A DNA stretch of 6,229 nt from Thermoplasmata archaeon (GTDB lineage: Archaea; Thermoplasmatota; Thermoplasmata; Thermoplasmatales; GCA-001856825): the NCBI GenBank assembly GCA_021831005.1, contig JAKBNO010000069.1, positions 1 through 6,229 of the forward strand, read 5' to 3'. The notes under the pieces are model-generated. The model did not search any database. It was given only the letters and a program-made list of their open reading frames with translations, and was not told where the DNA came from. Position numbers and translations under genes: made by a program. Below are positions 1 through 5,962 of this stretch, piece by piece (within the stretch, counting starts at the first letter, position 1; each line of letters opens with the position of its first letter).

Positions 1-1046
1 CTAGAATTTCAAGTGCAGTTATAATAGTCCCAGTGAAAGAGGGAGAACAGTTGACATACCCTTTCTTGCCTGGAAACCATCCTTTACCCGCTACTGAATC
101 AATAAGAAGCTCCAAGATTCTAATAGATTCCCTGGCTGGAATGAATGAAGAAGATCTCGTTCTGGTACTAGTCTCCGGTGGAGGCTCTGCTCTATTTGAG
201 AATTTGAGGCAAGGTGTTGAACTCGAAAAATACAATGAAATCATAGACTGTGTAATGAGGCACGGAGCGAATATTTCAGAGTTGAATTCGGTTCGTTACC
301 TTTTCTCAATGACAAAGGGGGGATCCTTGCTAAACTTCACTTATCCTGCCAGAGTCCTCAGTCTAATAGTTTCTGACGTGCCAGGTGATTCCGTGAATAC
401 AGTTTCATCAGGTCCGACCGGCGATCCTCCAAGCCGTTCTACAATTGATTCTGCGGTTGCAAAGTACGGAGAGCAATGTGGAATTCACAAAGTTGACGTT
501 CTAAATGCTAAAAAGGGGTACAAGGCCGAGAACCATATTGTTTTGAAAAATCACGATCTCGTCAACTCCATATTGGAAAATATTCACGCGAGAGGGTTCA
601 GAACGAAGAATATCGGTTCAGGAATCCAGGGTGACACAACTGTTGTCTCTGAACTGATTGTAAAAGAGATGAGATCTAGCTATAACAGTGACGGGACACC
701 ATTGTACATTGCAGGAGGTGGAGAAACATCCACCAATTTTACACACAACGGGATCGGTGGACGCAATCTTGAGCTGGCATTAAGGGTGTTGTTGCGGATG
801 GAGAGGGAAGAAGTGTTCACATTCGGCAGCATAGGAACAGACGGAATTGATGGAACCAGCAAGGCCATGGGTGCCATTGTTGATAATAAGTCCCTAATGT
901 ACGTGGATGAGAATTTCATAAGAGAAAAGCTCTCCACGAGTGACAGTCTGGCCCCTCTTGTTAGATCGAAAGATGTTCTATTTACTGGTCCAACTGGCAA
1001 TAATGTATCAGATATTTTCATTGGTTACTACGCAGGTAAGGATTGA
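1..1046 (+). CDS. Glycerate 2-kinase (MOFRL/GckA family), 5' end cut by window edge
   Basis: This enzyme phosphorylates D-glycerate with ATP to 2-phosphoglycerate in the cytoplasm, the step that feeds glycerate from a non-phosphorylative Entner-Doudoroff pathway or from hydroxypyruvate reduction into lower glycolysis. The frame is open to the left edge (codons from base 3 read RISSAVIIVP and continue into family sequence), so the GTG at 33 is internal and not the start. I estimate that roughly 70-80 N-terminal residues are missing, compared with about 410-420 for the family. Visible family motifs are PGNHPLP (just after 66), VSGGGSAL (174-197), SDVPGD (372-389), SSGPTGDP, GGGETS (714-731), GIGGRNLELAL (750-782), GTDGIDGT (834-857) and the C-terminal PTGNNVSDI. 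Together these make the family call secure. 2-Kinase rather than 3-kinase specificity is inferred from the family. The gene converges on the amidohydrolase with only 10 bp between the two stop codons. Confidence 0.93.
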   Translation, partial: RISSAVIIVPVKEGEQLTYPFLPGNHPLPATESIRSSKILIDSLAGMNEEDLVLVLVSGGGSALFENLRQGVELEKYNEIIDCVMRHGANISELNSVRYLFSMTKGGSLLNFTYPARVLSLIVSDVPGDSVNTVSSGPTGDPPSRSTIDSAVAKYGEQCGIHKVDVLNAKKGYKAENHIVLKNHDLVNSILENIHARGFRTKNIGSGIQGDTTVVSELIVKEMRSSYNSDGTPLYIAGGGETSTNFTHNGIGGRNLELALRVLLRMEREEVFTFGSIGTDGIDGTSKAMGAIVDNKSLMYVDENFIREKLSTSDSLAPLVRSKDVLFTGPTGNNVSDIFIGYYAGKD

Positions 1047-1056
1047 GAAATTTCAG

Positions 1057-2622
1057 TTAATTCTCTCTACTGTATCTTGTGACTCCCCCAACTACCGTTT
1101 CCAACACCGCAACGCTCTTCAAATCTGAAGTCTTGAAAGGGTCCTTGTCAAGTATGACGAAATCCGCAAATTTTCCAACTTCTAGTGTTCCAATTTCGTC
1201 ACACATCAGTAATGAAGCAGACCCGGCAGTATAGAGCTCCAGAGCGGTGGCGAGGTCCACCTTTTCATCCATTGAATATTTCAGTATCTCCCTCTTTTCC
1301 TTATCTCCTCTGTTAACCGCAGCATCTACCGTGAACCACGGGTCAGGAATCGATACAGGTGAATCGGTGGATATTCCTAATTTTATTCCTCTTCTGTGGA
1401 GAGTTCCCAGAGGGTATGAAAACCTGCTTCTTTCTTTCCCTAGGCGTTTGACTGCCCACCAGTCGTCAATAACGAATGCAGGTTGAACCGAGACTCCTAG
1501 CTCAAACTCAGCGAGCTTAGAGATTTGGTCTTCGCGTAGCACAGTGCAGTGTTCAATTCTAGGTTCAACAAGATTCTTCCTCCCCGTTAATTCGACTGCA
1601 CGGATGACAGCATCTATCCCCCTGTCACCGATTGCATGTACAGCAAATTGGACGTTCTTTCCTTCAAATCTTTCAAAAATCTTCTCTAACTTCTTTTCGT
1701 CAAGATATAGAATACCCTTGTTGTTTGGATCGTCAGAATATGGTTCATTCAGGGAGGCTGTCCCTGCTCCCAGTGCACCATCTGCGAATAGTTTGATTCC
1801 GTTGATTTGCAGGAAGGGATTCGCTCCCACTTTCTCTCGCAGCTCATCAACCCTTCCCATTGAATCTTCTCTCAAATATGCCATAACCCTTAGTCCTAGA
1901 CTCTTTCCTTCTTTGGCAAAGAATTCAACCGACTCAGGCGAGCAGAATACGAAACCAACAGATGTGATTCCCAGGGAGAGCAGATACTGAGCAGCGCTTA
2001 CTAGGTTTCTCTCAAGGTTTCCCGCAATTTCGAGTGCCTTCTCCTTGAAGAATCCCGAGGCCTCCTCCTTGACTACGCCACTCAGGTCGCCAGTGGTTGA
2101 TCGAGGGAAAATAGAATCTGGGAAAGTATTAGACCTCAATAACTCAAGCATTTTCGTGTTTATAACTCCGGCATGTTCACAGTATCTCTCTAGGTAGACT
2201 GGGACTGAATTTTCCACCTGGTCCAGATCCCATCTGTTGGGCCACCTCCCCTCAGAAAACGCCTCCTGATCCCAACCAGTTCCTATGATCACGCGAATGT
2301 CCGGGTTCACGAGATGGTAATCATGAACACGGTGTTTCATCTCCTCAATGGAGTCTATTCCTCGGAGATCCAGGAAATTCAGTGAACCACCCACATCATC
2401 CGGGTGTATATGGGAATCAACGAAACCCGGTCCTACTGCTTTTCCTTTTAAATTGACGATTGAAACAGCACTCTTTCCATAGAGTTTCATCGCTTCGTCC
2501 GAGCTGCCAACAAACTCAATCTTTTCGTCCTTTGTAACAATCGACTCGGCTACAGTTAGGGGAGCATACTTAGAATAAATAATTCCATTGTAGAATATCT
2601 TGATACCGCTCTTTTCTCCCAT
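1057..2622 (-). CDS. Amidohydrolase of the YtcJ/AepA type (Amidohydro_3), substrate unknown
   Basis: This is a 521-residue metal-dependent hydrolase of the amidohydrolase superfamily. The N-terminal beta-sandwich strand (IKIFYNGIIYS) is followed by PGFVDSHIHP with the metal-binding pair H71 and H73. Next come the candidate bridging carboxylated lysine K277 in GIKLFADGAL, H329 in VHAIGDRGID, H358 in RIEHC and D420 in ISTDSPV. The C-terminal EVGKFADFVILDKDPF closes the sandwich domain. All expected ligands are present, so it should be active. Family members cleave amide-type bonds (for example N-substituted formamides), but the sequence does not fix the substrate, and annotation as an exoenzyme regulator (AepA) would be historical. 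No signal peptide is seen, so it is probably cytoplasmic. The ATG start at 2622 has no Shine-Dalgarno; a TATA-like TTTACATT lies about 24 nt upstream, consistent with a leaderless mRNA. It is divergent from the PP-loop gene. Confidence 0.92.
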   Translation of the reverse strand: MGEKSGIKIFYNGIIYSKYAPLTVAESIVTKDEKIEFVGSSDEAMKLYGKSAVSIVNLKGKAVGPGFVDSHIHPDDVGGSLNFLDLRGIDSIEEMKHRVHDYHLVNPDIRVIIGTGWDQEAFSEGRWPNRWDLDQVENSVPVYLERYCEHAGVINTKMLELLRSNTFPDSIFPRSTTGDLSGVVKEEASGFFKEKALEIAGNLERNLVSAAQYLLSLGITSVGFVFCSPESVEFFAKEGKSLGLRVMAYLREDSMGRVDELREKVGANPFLQINGIKLFADGALGAGTASLNEPYSDDPNNKGILYLDEKKLEKIFERFEGKNVQFAVHAIGDRGIDAVIRAVELTGRKNLVEPRIEHCTVLREDQISKLAEFELGVSVQPAFVIDDWWAVKRLGKERSRFSYPLGTLHRRGIKLGISTDSPVSIPDPWFTVDAAVNRGDKEKREILKYSMDEKVDLATALELYTAGSASLLMCDEIGTLEVGKFADFVILDKDPFKTSDLKSVAVLETVVGGVTRYSREN

Positions 2623-2626
2623 GGCA

Positions 2627-2647
2627 GAAAATCAAAAGGAAATGTAA
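2627..2647. repeat. 21-bp exact direct repeat, copy 1
   Basis: A 21-bp segment beginning GAAAATCAAA and ending GGAAATGTAA occurs here and again, identical and in the same orientation, at 5933-5953. This copy lies 4 bp upstream of the amidohydrolase ATG (minus strand) and covers the interval from its ATG to its TATA-like box. The identity is read directly from the sequence. Any shared regulatory role is inference. Confidence 0.85.
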
Positions 2648-2656
2648 AGATTTTTG
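2641..2656 (-). promoter_or_regulatory. Candidate archaeal promoter (BRE/TATA) of the amidohydrolase gene
   Basis: Read on the minus strand this is CAAAAATCTTTACATT, an A-rich BRE-like stretch followed by a TATA-like TTTACATT. The box is centred about 24 nt upstream of the ATG at 2622. That spacing would start the transcript at or next to the ATG, giving a leaderless mRNA, and no Shine-Dalgarno is present to argue otherwise. The match to a consensus TATA box is moderate. Confidence 0.5.
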
Positions 2657-2681
2657 GATTGAGATCACCGTTGACTTCTTT

Positions 2682-2699
2682 GTAAAATTTTATTTTATA
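2682..2699 (+). promoter_or_regulatory. Candidate archaeal promoter (BRE/TATA) of the PP-loop ATPase gene
   Basis: GTAAAA followed by TTTTATTTTATA gives a strong BRE plus TATA-like element centred about 26 nt upstream of the ATG at 2720. This predicts a leaderless transcript starting at that ATG. It favours ATG 2720 over the in-frame TTG at 2711, which would lie too close to the box. Confidence 0.6.
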
Positions 2700-2719
2700 A
2701 GATTCGATGGTTGGACCAA

Positions 2720-3391
2720 ATGCCAAAAGAGAAAATAGTGCTTTCATGGAGCGGCGGAAAGGACAGCTCATTTTCATTGCACACTCTAAGAATTCAAAAT
2801 AAATACGATATCCGTTATCTGCTAACTACTGTGACAAGGGATTATGGTAGGATCAGCATGCATGGTGTAAGGGAAAACTTGCTCCTGGAACAAGCAAAAC
2901 GGGCATCAATAGAATCGGATATTGCTTACATCTCGAAGGGGTCGAATAACGAAGAGTATGAGAAAGTCATAAGTACTAAAATCGAGAAATACAAAAGGGA
3001 AGGAATATCGAGAATCGCCTTTGGTGACTTGTTTCTGGAAGACATTAGGAAGTATAGGGAGAAAAAGATGTCCAACACTGGAGTCAAATGCATATTTCCC
3101 ATCTGGGGCGAGAATACAACAAAGTTAGCCCACGATTTTATCAAGGCAGGATTCAAGGCCATAATCTGTACGGTGGACCCTAGAAAGTTAGGAAAAGAAA
3201 ATGCAGGAAGGGAATTCGATGAAGCGTTTCTTGACTCGATTCCCACTGAGGTTGATCCTTGCGGGGAAAACGGGGAATTCCACACCTTCGTTTATGATGG
3301 TCCGATATTCAACCGATCAATACCCGTCAGGAAGGGAGAGACCGTGTTGAGGGATAATTTCTACTTTACCGATATTCTGTTAGAAGAATAA
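2720..3391 (+). CDS. Dph6-like N-type ATP pyrophosphatase (PP-loop), possibly not a diphthine ligase
   Basis: This 223-residue protein belongs to the PF01902 (diphthine-ammonia ligase / MJ0570-related) family, whose members activate a carboxylate by adenylation and transfer ammonia. The PP-loop SGGKDSS is at residues 11-17, right after the first beta strand (KIVLSW). HGVRENLLLEQAKRA follows the usual nucleotide-fold pattern, FGDLFLEDIR is the conserved mid-region motif, and FPIWGENTTKLA is typical of the family. The C-terminal signature here is DPCGENGEFHTFVYDGPIF. Archaeal Dph6 proteins of the MJ0570 type, as I recall them, have GEGGEFETFVLDMPLF-like sequence instead. The exact reaction is therefore uncertain and I give no gene symbol. 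ATG 2720 is chosen because of the TATA box 26 nt upstream; an in-frame TTG at 2711 would add three residues. A T-rich stretch follows the stop codon. Confidence 0.9.
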   Translation: MPKEKIVLSWSGGKDSSFSLHTLRIQNKYDIRYLLTTVTRDYGRISMHGVRENLLLEQAKRASIESDIAYISKGSNNEEYEKVISTKIEKYKREGISRIAFGDLFLEDIRKYREKKMSNTGVKCIFPIWGENTTKLAHDFIKAGFKAIICTVDPRKLGKENAGREFDEAFLDSIPTEVDPCGENGEFHTFVYDGPIFNRSIPVRKGETVLRDNFYFTDILLEE

Positions 3392-3399
3392 GGAAATAG

Positions 3400-3418
3400 T
3401 TTTGTTTGGTTTTGTTTT
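3400..3418 (+). terminator. T-rich archaeal-type terminator after the PP-loop gene
   Basis: The stretch TTTTGTTTGGTTTTGTTTT begins 9 bp after the stop codon at 3391. It contains three runs of three or four T in the non-template strand, with no hairpin, as expected for oligo-T termination in Archaea. It would separate this gene from pyruvate kinase, which begins 42 bp further on. Confidence 0.5.
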
Positions 3419-3451
3419 GAGTTATTTGGGAACCTATCAAAAATCGAAGAT

Positions 3452-3456
3452 GGTGA
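3452..3456 (+). promoter_or_regulatory. Shine-Dalgarno GGTGA for pyruvate kinase
   Basis: GGTGA ends 4 nt before the ATG at 3461 and matches the archaeal anti-Shine-Dalgarno (UCACC at the 16S 3' end). It supports this start and indicates a leadered transcript, unlike the three leaderless-looking genes in the window. No clear TATA box was identified in the 69-bp gap; TTATTT at 3422-3427 is a weak possibility. Confidence 0.6.
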
Positions 3457-3460
3457 CACA

Positions 3461-5143
3461 ATGAGGAAGACCAAGATAATAGCGACGTTAGGGCCAGCAT
3501 GCTCAGATAGCAAAATACTTCAGGAAATGTTCAAGATTGGACTTTCAGCTGTTAGAATAAACACTGCTCACATCTCTCCCGGAGACGTGAAAAGGGCGAG
3601 ACGGAGCGTAGACTCCATCAATGCTCTGGAGGGGACTCACGTGGGGTTGATTGTTGATCTAAAGGGTCCTGAACTGAGGACTGGAGAATTTAGGGGAGGG
3701 GCATTCAAGGTGTCGAAGGGAAAGAGGTACAAATTGTCATCCAGTTCCAAGGGTTCGGATATTAGTTTGAACAACGAGAGCGTCTTCAGGATGATTAAGG
3801 AAAACGACGTCGTCCTAATGAGCGATGGAATGGTGCAATTCAAGACAATTGAAAGTGATGGAAGTTCCGCGGTAGTTTTGGCCGTGAACGGTGGGACTCT
3901 GAGGGACAGGAGCAGGGTGAACATTCCGGGTCGGATTCTCGATCTGGGAACCGTCACCAACCGAGACAAGCTCTTCATCGACGAAGGAATAAAGGCAGGA
4001 GTGGAATTCTTCGCACTCTCTTTCGTGCAAAGTCGGAGTAACGTCCTGGAACTCCAAAAAATGGTTCTTGAAAGCGGTGGAAATTCGGAAATGGTATCTA
4101 AAATCGAGACAAAGAGTGGTCTGCAGAATATCAAGGAAATTGCTAAGTCTTCTGCGTTTGTCATGGTGGCAAGAGGGGATCTTGGTGTAGAATTGCCCCT
4201 GGAGGAAGTGAGTCTCGCTCAGAAGAAGATAATCTTCGAATCACACAACGAGGGGGTTCCAACCATAGTTGCCACCCAGATTCTCGAATCAATGGTGTAC
4301 AACACATCGCCCACCAGGGCTGAAGTCTCTGATGTCACAAATGCCATTATGGACAATGTGGACGCCCTAATGCTTTCAGAGGAAACCGCGATTGGAAAGA
4401 ATCCCATCGAGGCGGTGAAATATCTCACAGAAATTTCAGAGTATGTCGACCCCCGAGCATTGAAGTTCCTGGAGCCTAGGTCATTTTACGGGAATAAGGT
4501 CGCATTCTCTATCTCCATGGCATCAAAGGTGGTCGCAACGGAGATTGACGCCGACGGAATCTTGGTATTCACTAAGTCCGGAAATACCGCCAAGATGATC
4601 TCTCAAATGAGGCCACAGGTTCCAATATACGCTGCTGTGACTAACGGAAACTTGGCCAACAAACTGAATCTTCTGAGAGGTGTGACTCCGATAATTGTAC
4701 CGACAAAATTTTCAAAATCCAACAATCTTCTTTCCGCTATCGAGTACTTCAATTCGACTAATTTCTTTTCAAGGAAAGCAAGACTCGTCGTTGTATCTGG
4801 AGCCCCTTACTTCTTGTTCGGTGGAACAAATGATGTTAGAATCGTTACAATGGGGAAATTCTTGGGGAGGGGTTACCCATCTGGGAAAAACGTGGAAGGC
4901 CGTATCACCAACGAAATTGGAGGAAAGGGGGAGATTCTCATCGTAAATTCTGATGGTTCAGATTTCAGAGTACCAAAAAGAAAGTTCAAGGCGGTCATTT
5001 TTACCAACGGCATTTCAATAGAAATCCGGGAGATACTCATCAACTCCGGGACTACAGTACTCACCAATACCAGCCTAATAACGAATCTTAAAGAAGGTCA
5101 CGCTGTATCAATAGACGGAGAAACGGGAGTGATCACTGGTTAG
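3461..5143 (+). CDS. pyk: Pyruvate kinase with extra C-terminal PEP-utiliser-like domain
   Basis: This enzyme converts PEP and ADP to pyruvate and ATP, the last step of glycolysis, in the cytoplasm. The barrel starts at KTKIIATLGP. Substrate and metal residues are visible: R32, N34 and H37 in RINTAHI; DLKGPELRTG (66-75, E71 equivalent to muscle E117); a B domain at about 76-160; K214 and E216 in KIETKSG; D240 in VARGDLGVELP; T272 in ATQILESM; and PTRAEVSDVTNAIMD. The spacings E216-D240 (24) and D240-T272 (32) match the rabbit enzyme. The regulatory C domain (about 345-470) contains VFTKSGNTAKMISQMRP. Residues about 471-560 form an extra domain resembling the PEP-utiliser swivelling domain (GEILIVNSDGSDF, LKEGHAVSIDGETGVITG), as in Bacillus-type pyruvate kinases of about 585 residues. 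The phospho-histidine motif is absent. The K+-ligand serine of the RxNFSH motif is alanine (A36). The start is supported by GGTGA upstream. Confidence 0.96.
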   Translation: MRKTKIIATLGPACSDSKILQEMFKIGLSAVRINTAHISPGDVKRARRSVDSINALEGTHVGLIVDLKGPELRTGEFRGGAFKVSKGKRYKLSSSSKGSDISLNNESVFRMIKENDVVLMSDGMVQFKTIESDGSSAVVLAVNGGTLRDRSRVNIPGRILDLGTVTNRDKLFIDEGIKAGVEFFALSFVQSRSNVLELQKMVLESGGNSEMVSKIETKSGLQNIKEIAKSSAFVMVARGDLGVELPLEEVSLAQKKIIFESHNEGVPTIVATQILESMVYNTSPTRAEVSDVTNAIMDNVDALMLSEETAIGKNPIEAVKYLTEISEYVDPRALKFLEPRSFYGNKVAFSISMASKVVATEIDADGILVFTKSGNTAKMISQMRPQVPIYAAVTNGNLANKLNLLRGVTPIIVPTKFSKSNNLLSAIEYFNSTNFFSRKARLVVVSGAPYFLFGGTNDVRIVTMGKFLGRGYPSGKNVEGRITNEIGGKGEILIVNSDGSDFRVPKRKFKAVIFTNGISIEIREILINSGTTVLTNTSLITNLKEGHAVSIDGETGVITG

Positions 5144-5160
5144 ACGTACCCTTGACCAGT
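5135..5160 (+). repeat. Inverted repeat spanning the pyruvate kinase stop codon
   Basis: ACTGGT at 5135-5140 pairs with ACCAGT at 5155-5160. Continuing inward, TAG (5141-5143, the stop codon) can pair with TTG (5152-5154) using two G-U pairs, giving a stem of up to 9 bp with an 8-nt loop. No T tract follows. It may be an mRNA 3'-end structure or chance. Confidence 0.35.
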
Positions 5161-5312
5161 TTCCCGTGAGCTAGTGAATTTCCTAAGCGAGAAACTCGAA
5201 ACTACGCAATCGAAGAAAAGCAATCCATAATAGACCAAGTTAGAGCAAAAAGATTGATTATCTAATTGTCATCTTACACTGGATTTCACAGCAATTTGAA
5301 GAGATGGCTTGA
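5144..5312. other. 169-bp intergenic spacer between pyruvate kinase and the glycosylase gene
   Basis: I see no gene, tRNA, C/D-box RNA motif or strong promoter here. Short A-rich and T-rich patches (for example GATTATCTAATT near 5256) might hold the glycosylase promoter, but none sits at the leaderless spacing from the ATG at 5313. A short open stretch in the pyruvate kinase frame (from the GTG at 5174, ending in TAA TAG near 5228) encodes about 18 residues and lacks support. Confidence 0.5.
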
Positions 5313-5891
5313 ATGGATTCGACAGCAAACGATAGAACAAGGTGTGGGTGGTCTTCAAACGATCCAGCAATGATGCTATATCACGACAGAGAGTGGGGGG
5401 TCCCGGTACACGATGACAGAACCTTGTTCGAGTTCTTAGTATTGGAAGGAGCCCAGGCTGGACTGAGCTGGCTAACGATTCTCAAGAGAAGGAGCGCATA
5501 CAGGAAGGCCTTTGACAACTTTGATTTTAAAAAGATAGCCAAGTACGACAAAAGCAAGATCGATAAGCTGGTTCAAGACCAATCGATAATCAGAAACAGG
5601 TTGAAGATAGAAGCGACAGTAGCAAACGCTAAGGCGTTCATCGCAGTAAGAAAGGAATTTGATTCTTTTGACAAATACATCTGGAAGTTCGTTGATGACA
5701 GACCAATAAGGAACGAGTGGGCCTCCCTGAAGTCGATTCCTGCCAAAACAGAAATTTCGGACAAATTGAGCAAGGATTTGATAAACAGGGGCTTCAAGTT
5801 TGTAGGTTCGACGATATGTTATGCTCACATGCAAGCAACTGGAATGGTGAATGATCATGTAGTTACCTGCTTCAGACACAATGAGGTCTAA
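5313..5891 (+). CDS. tag: DNA-3-methyladenine glycosylase I (Tag family)
   Basis: This base-excision repair enzyme removes 3-methyladenine from alkylated DNA, leaving an abasic site. The 192-residue length matches the family (E. coli Tag 187). From the start it reads RCGWSSNDP, YHDREWGVPVHDD, LFEFLVLEGAQAGLSWLTIL, QDQSIIRNRLKIEA, SDKLSKDLINRGFKFVGSTICYAHMQATGMVNDHVV. The four zinc-snap residues are present as C11, H24, H182 and C186 (E. coli C4, H17, H175, C179), as are the catalytic-pocket E45 (E. coli E38) and W53 (W46), all at a constant offset of 7. It should therefore be active. The ATG at 5313 is the first possible start because a TGA stop codon immediately precedes it in frame. No good Shine-Dalgarno or leaderless TATA was found. 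The family is mainly bacterial, so acquisition by transfer is possible but is inference only. Its neighbours share no repair role. Confidence 0.95.
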   Translation: MDSTANDRTRCGWSSNDPAMMLYHDREWGVPVHDDRTLFEFLVLEGAQAGLSWLTILKRRSAYRKAFDNFDFKKIAKYDKSKIDKLVQDQSIIRNRLKIEATVANAKAFIAVRKEFDSFDKYIWKFVDDRPIRNEWASLKSIPAKTEISDKLSKDLINRGFKFVGSTICYAHMQATGMVNDHVVTCFRHNEV

Positions 5892-5897
5892 GCCATA

Positions 5898-5918
5898 GAA
5901 GATATTGCTAAGATCTTC
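5898..5918 (+). repeat. Short hairpin downstream of tag
   Basis: GAAGAT (5898-5903) and ATCTTC (5913-5918) form a perfect 6-bp inverted repeat with a 9-nt loop, beginning 7 bp after the tag stop codon. There is no following T tract, so terminator function is doubtful. It marks the only structured element in the tag-aminotransferase gap upstream of the next promoter. Confidence 0.3.
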
Positions 5919-5932
5919 AGACAACAAATTAG

Positions 5933-5953
5933 GAAAATCAAAAGGAAATGTAA
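5933..5953. repeat. 21-bp exact direct repeat, copy 2
   Basis: This segment is identical to 2627-2647 over 21 bases (GAAAATCAAA to GGAAATGTAA) in the same orientation. Here it lies 27-47 nt upstream of the aminotransferase ATG on the plus strand, so it covers the BRE position and runs into the TATA-like box. In copy 1 the associated gene is on the opposite strand. Confidence 0.85.
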
Positions 5954-5958
5954 TAAAA
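5944..5958 (+). promoter_or_regulatory. Candidate archaeal promoter (BRE/TATA) of the aminotransferase gene
   Basis: GGAAATG (BRE-like) followed by TAATAAAA (TATA-like) is centred about 26 nt upstream of the ATG at 5980. No Shine-Dalgarno is present in the 22 nt before the ATG. Both features point to a leaderless transcript starting at 5980. Confidence 0.55.
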
Positions 5959-5962
5959 CAAG

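Noticed and set aside
33..35. GTG at 33 as the start of the glycerate kinase
   Set aside because: The frame stays open to base 3 with family-like sequence (ISSAVIIVP), and the protein would lack its N-terminal domain. The gene is simply cut by the window edge.
1544..1990. 148-residue open frame on the plus strand inside the amidohydrolase
   Set aside because: It is antisense to conserved active-site segments of the amidohydrolase; the Ser/Pro/Phe-rich product resembles no family.
2556..2777. 73-residue minus-strand frame across the divergent promoter region
   Set aside because: It overlaps two real gene starts on both sides and both promoters. It shares TFPFDF with the minus frame at 5472-6026 only because both cross the 21-bp repeat.
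3450..3464. Mini-ORF ATGGTGACACAATGA (M-V-T-Q-stop) overlapping the pyruvate kinase start, and a similar ATGGCTTGA before tag at 5304
   Set aside because: Such 2-4 codon frames arise easily by chance. The first is explained by the GGTGA Shine-Dalgarno, and nothing shows they are translated.
3637..4164. 175-residue open frame on the minus strand inside pyruvate kinase
   Set aside because: It is antisense to the catalytic core of pyruvate kinase; low-complexity Ser/Leu/Thr-rich translation typical of a shadow frame.
5174..5230. Short open stretch after pyruvate kinase, in the same frame, as a lost C-terminal piece
   Set aside because: Pyruvate kinase already ends with a complete family-like terminus (SIDGETGVITG). 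Two stop codons intervene, and the roughly 18 residues match nothing known to me.
5144..5312. tRNA or small RNA gene in the spacer
   Set aside because: No T-arm GTTCGAATC-type motif, no cloverleaf pairing and no C/D box pair could be found by eye.
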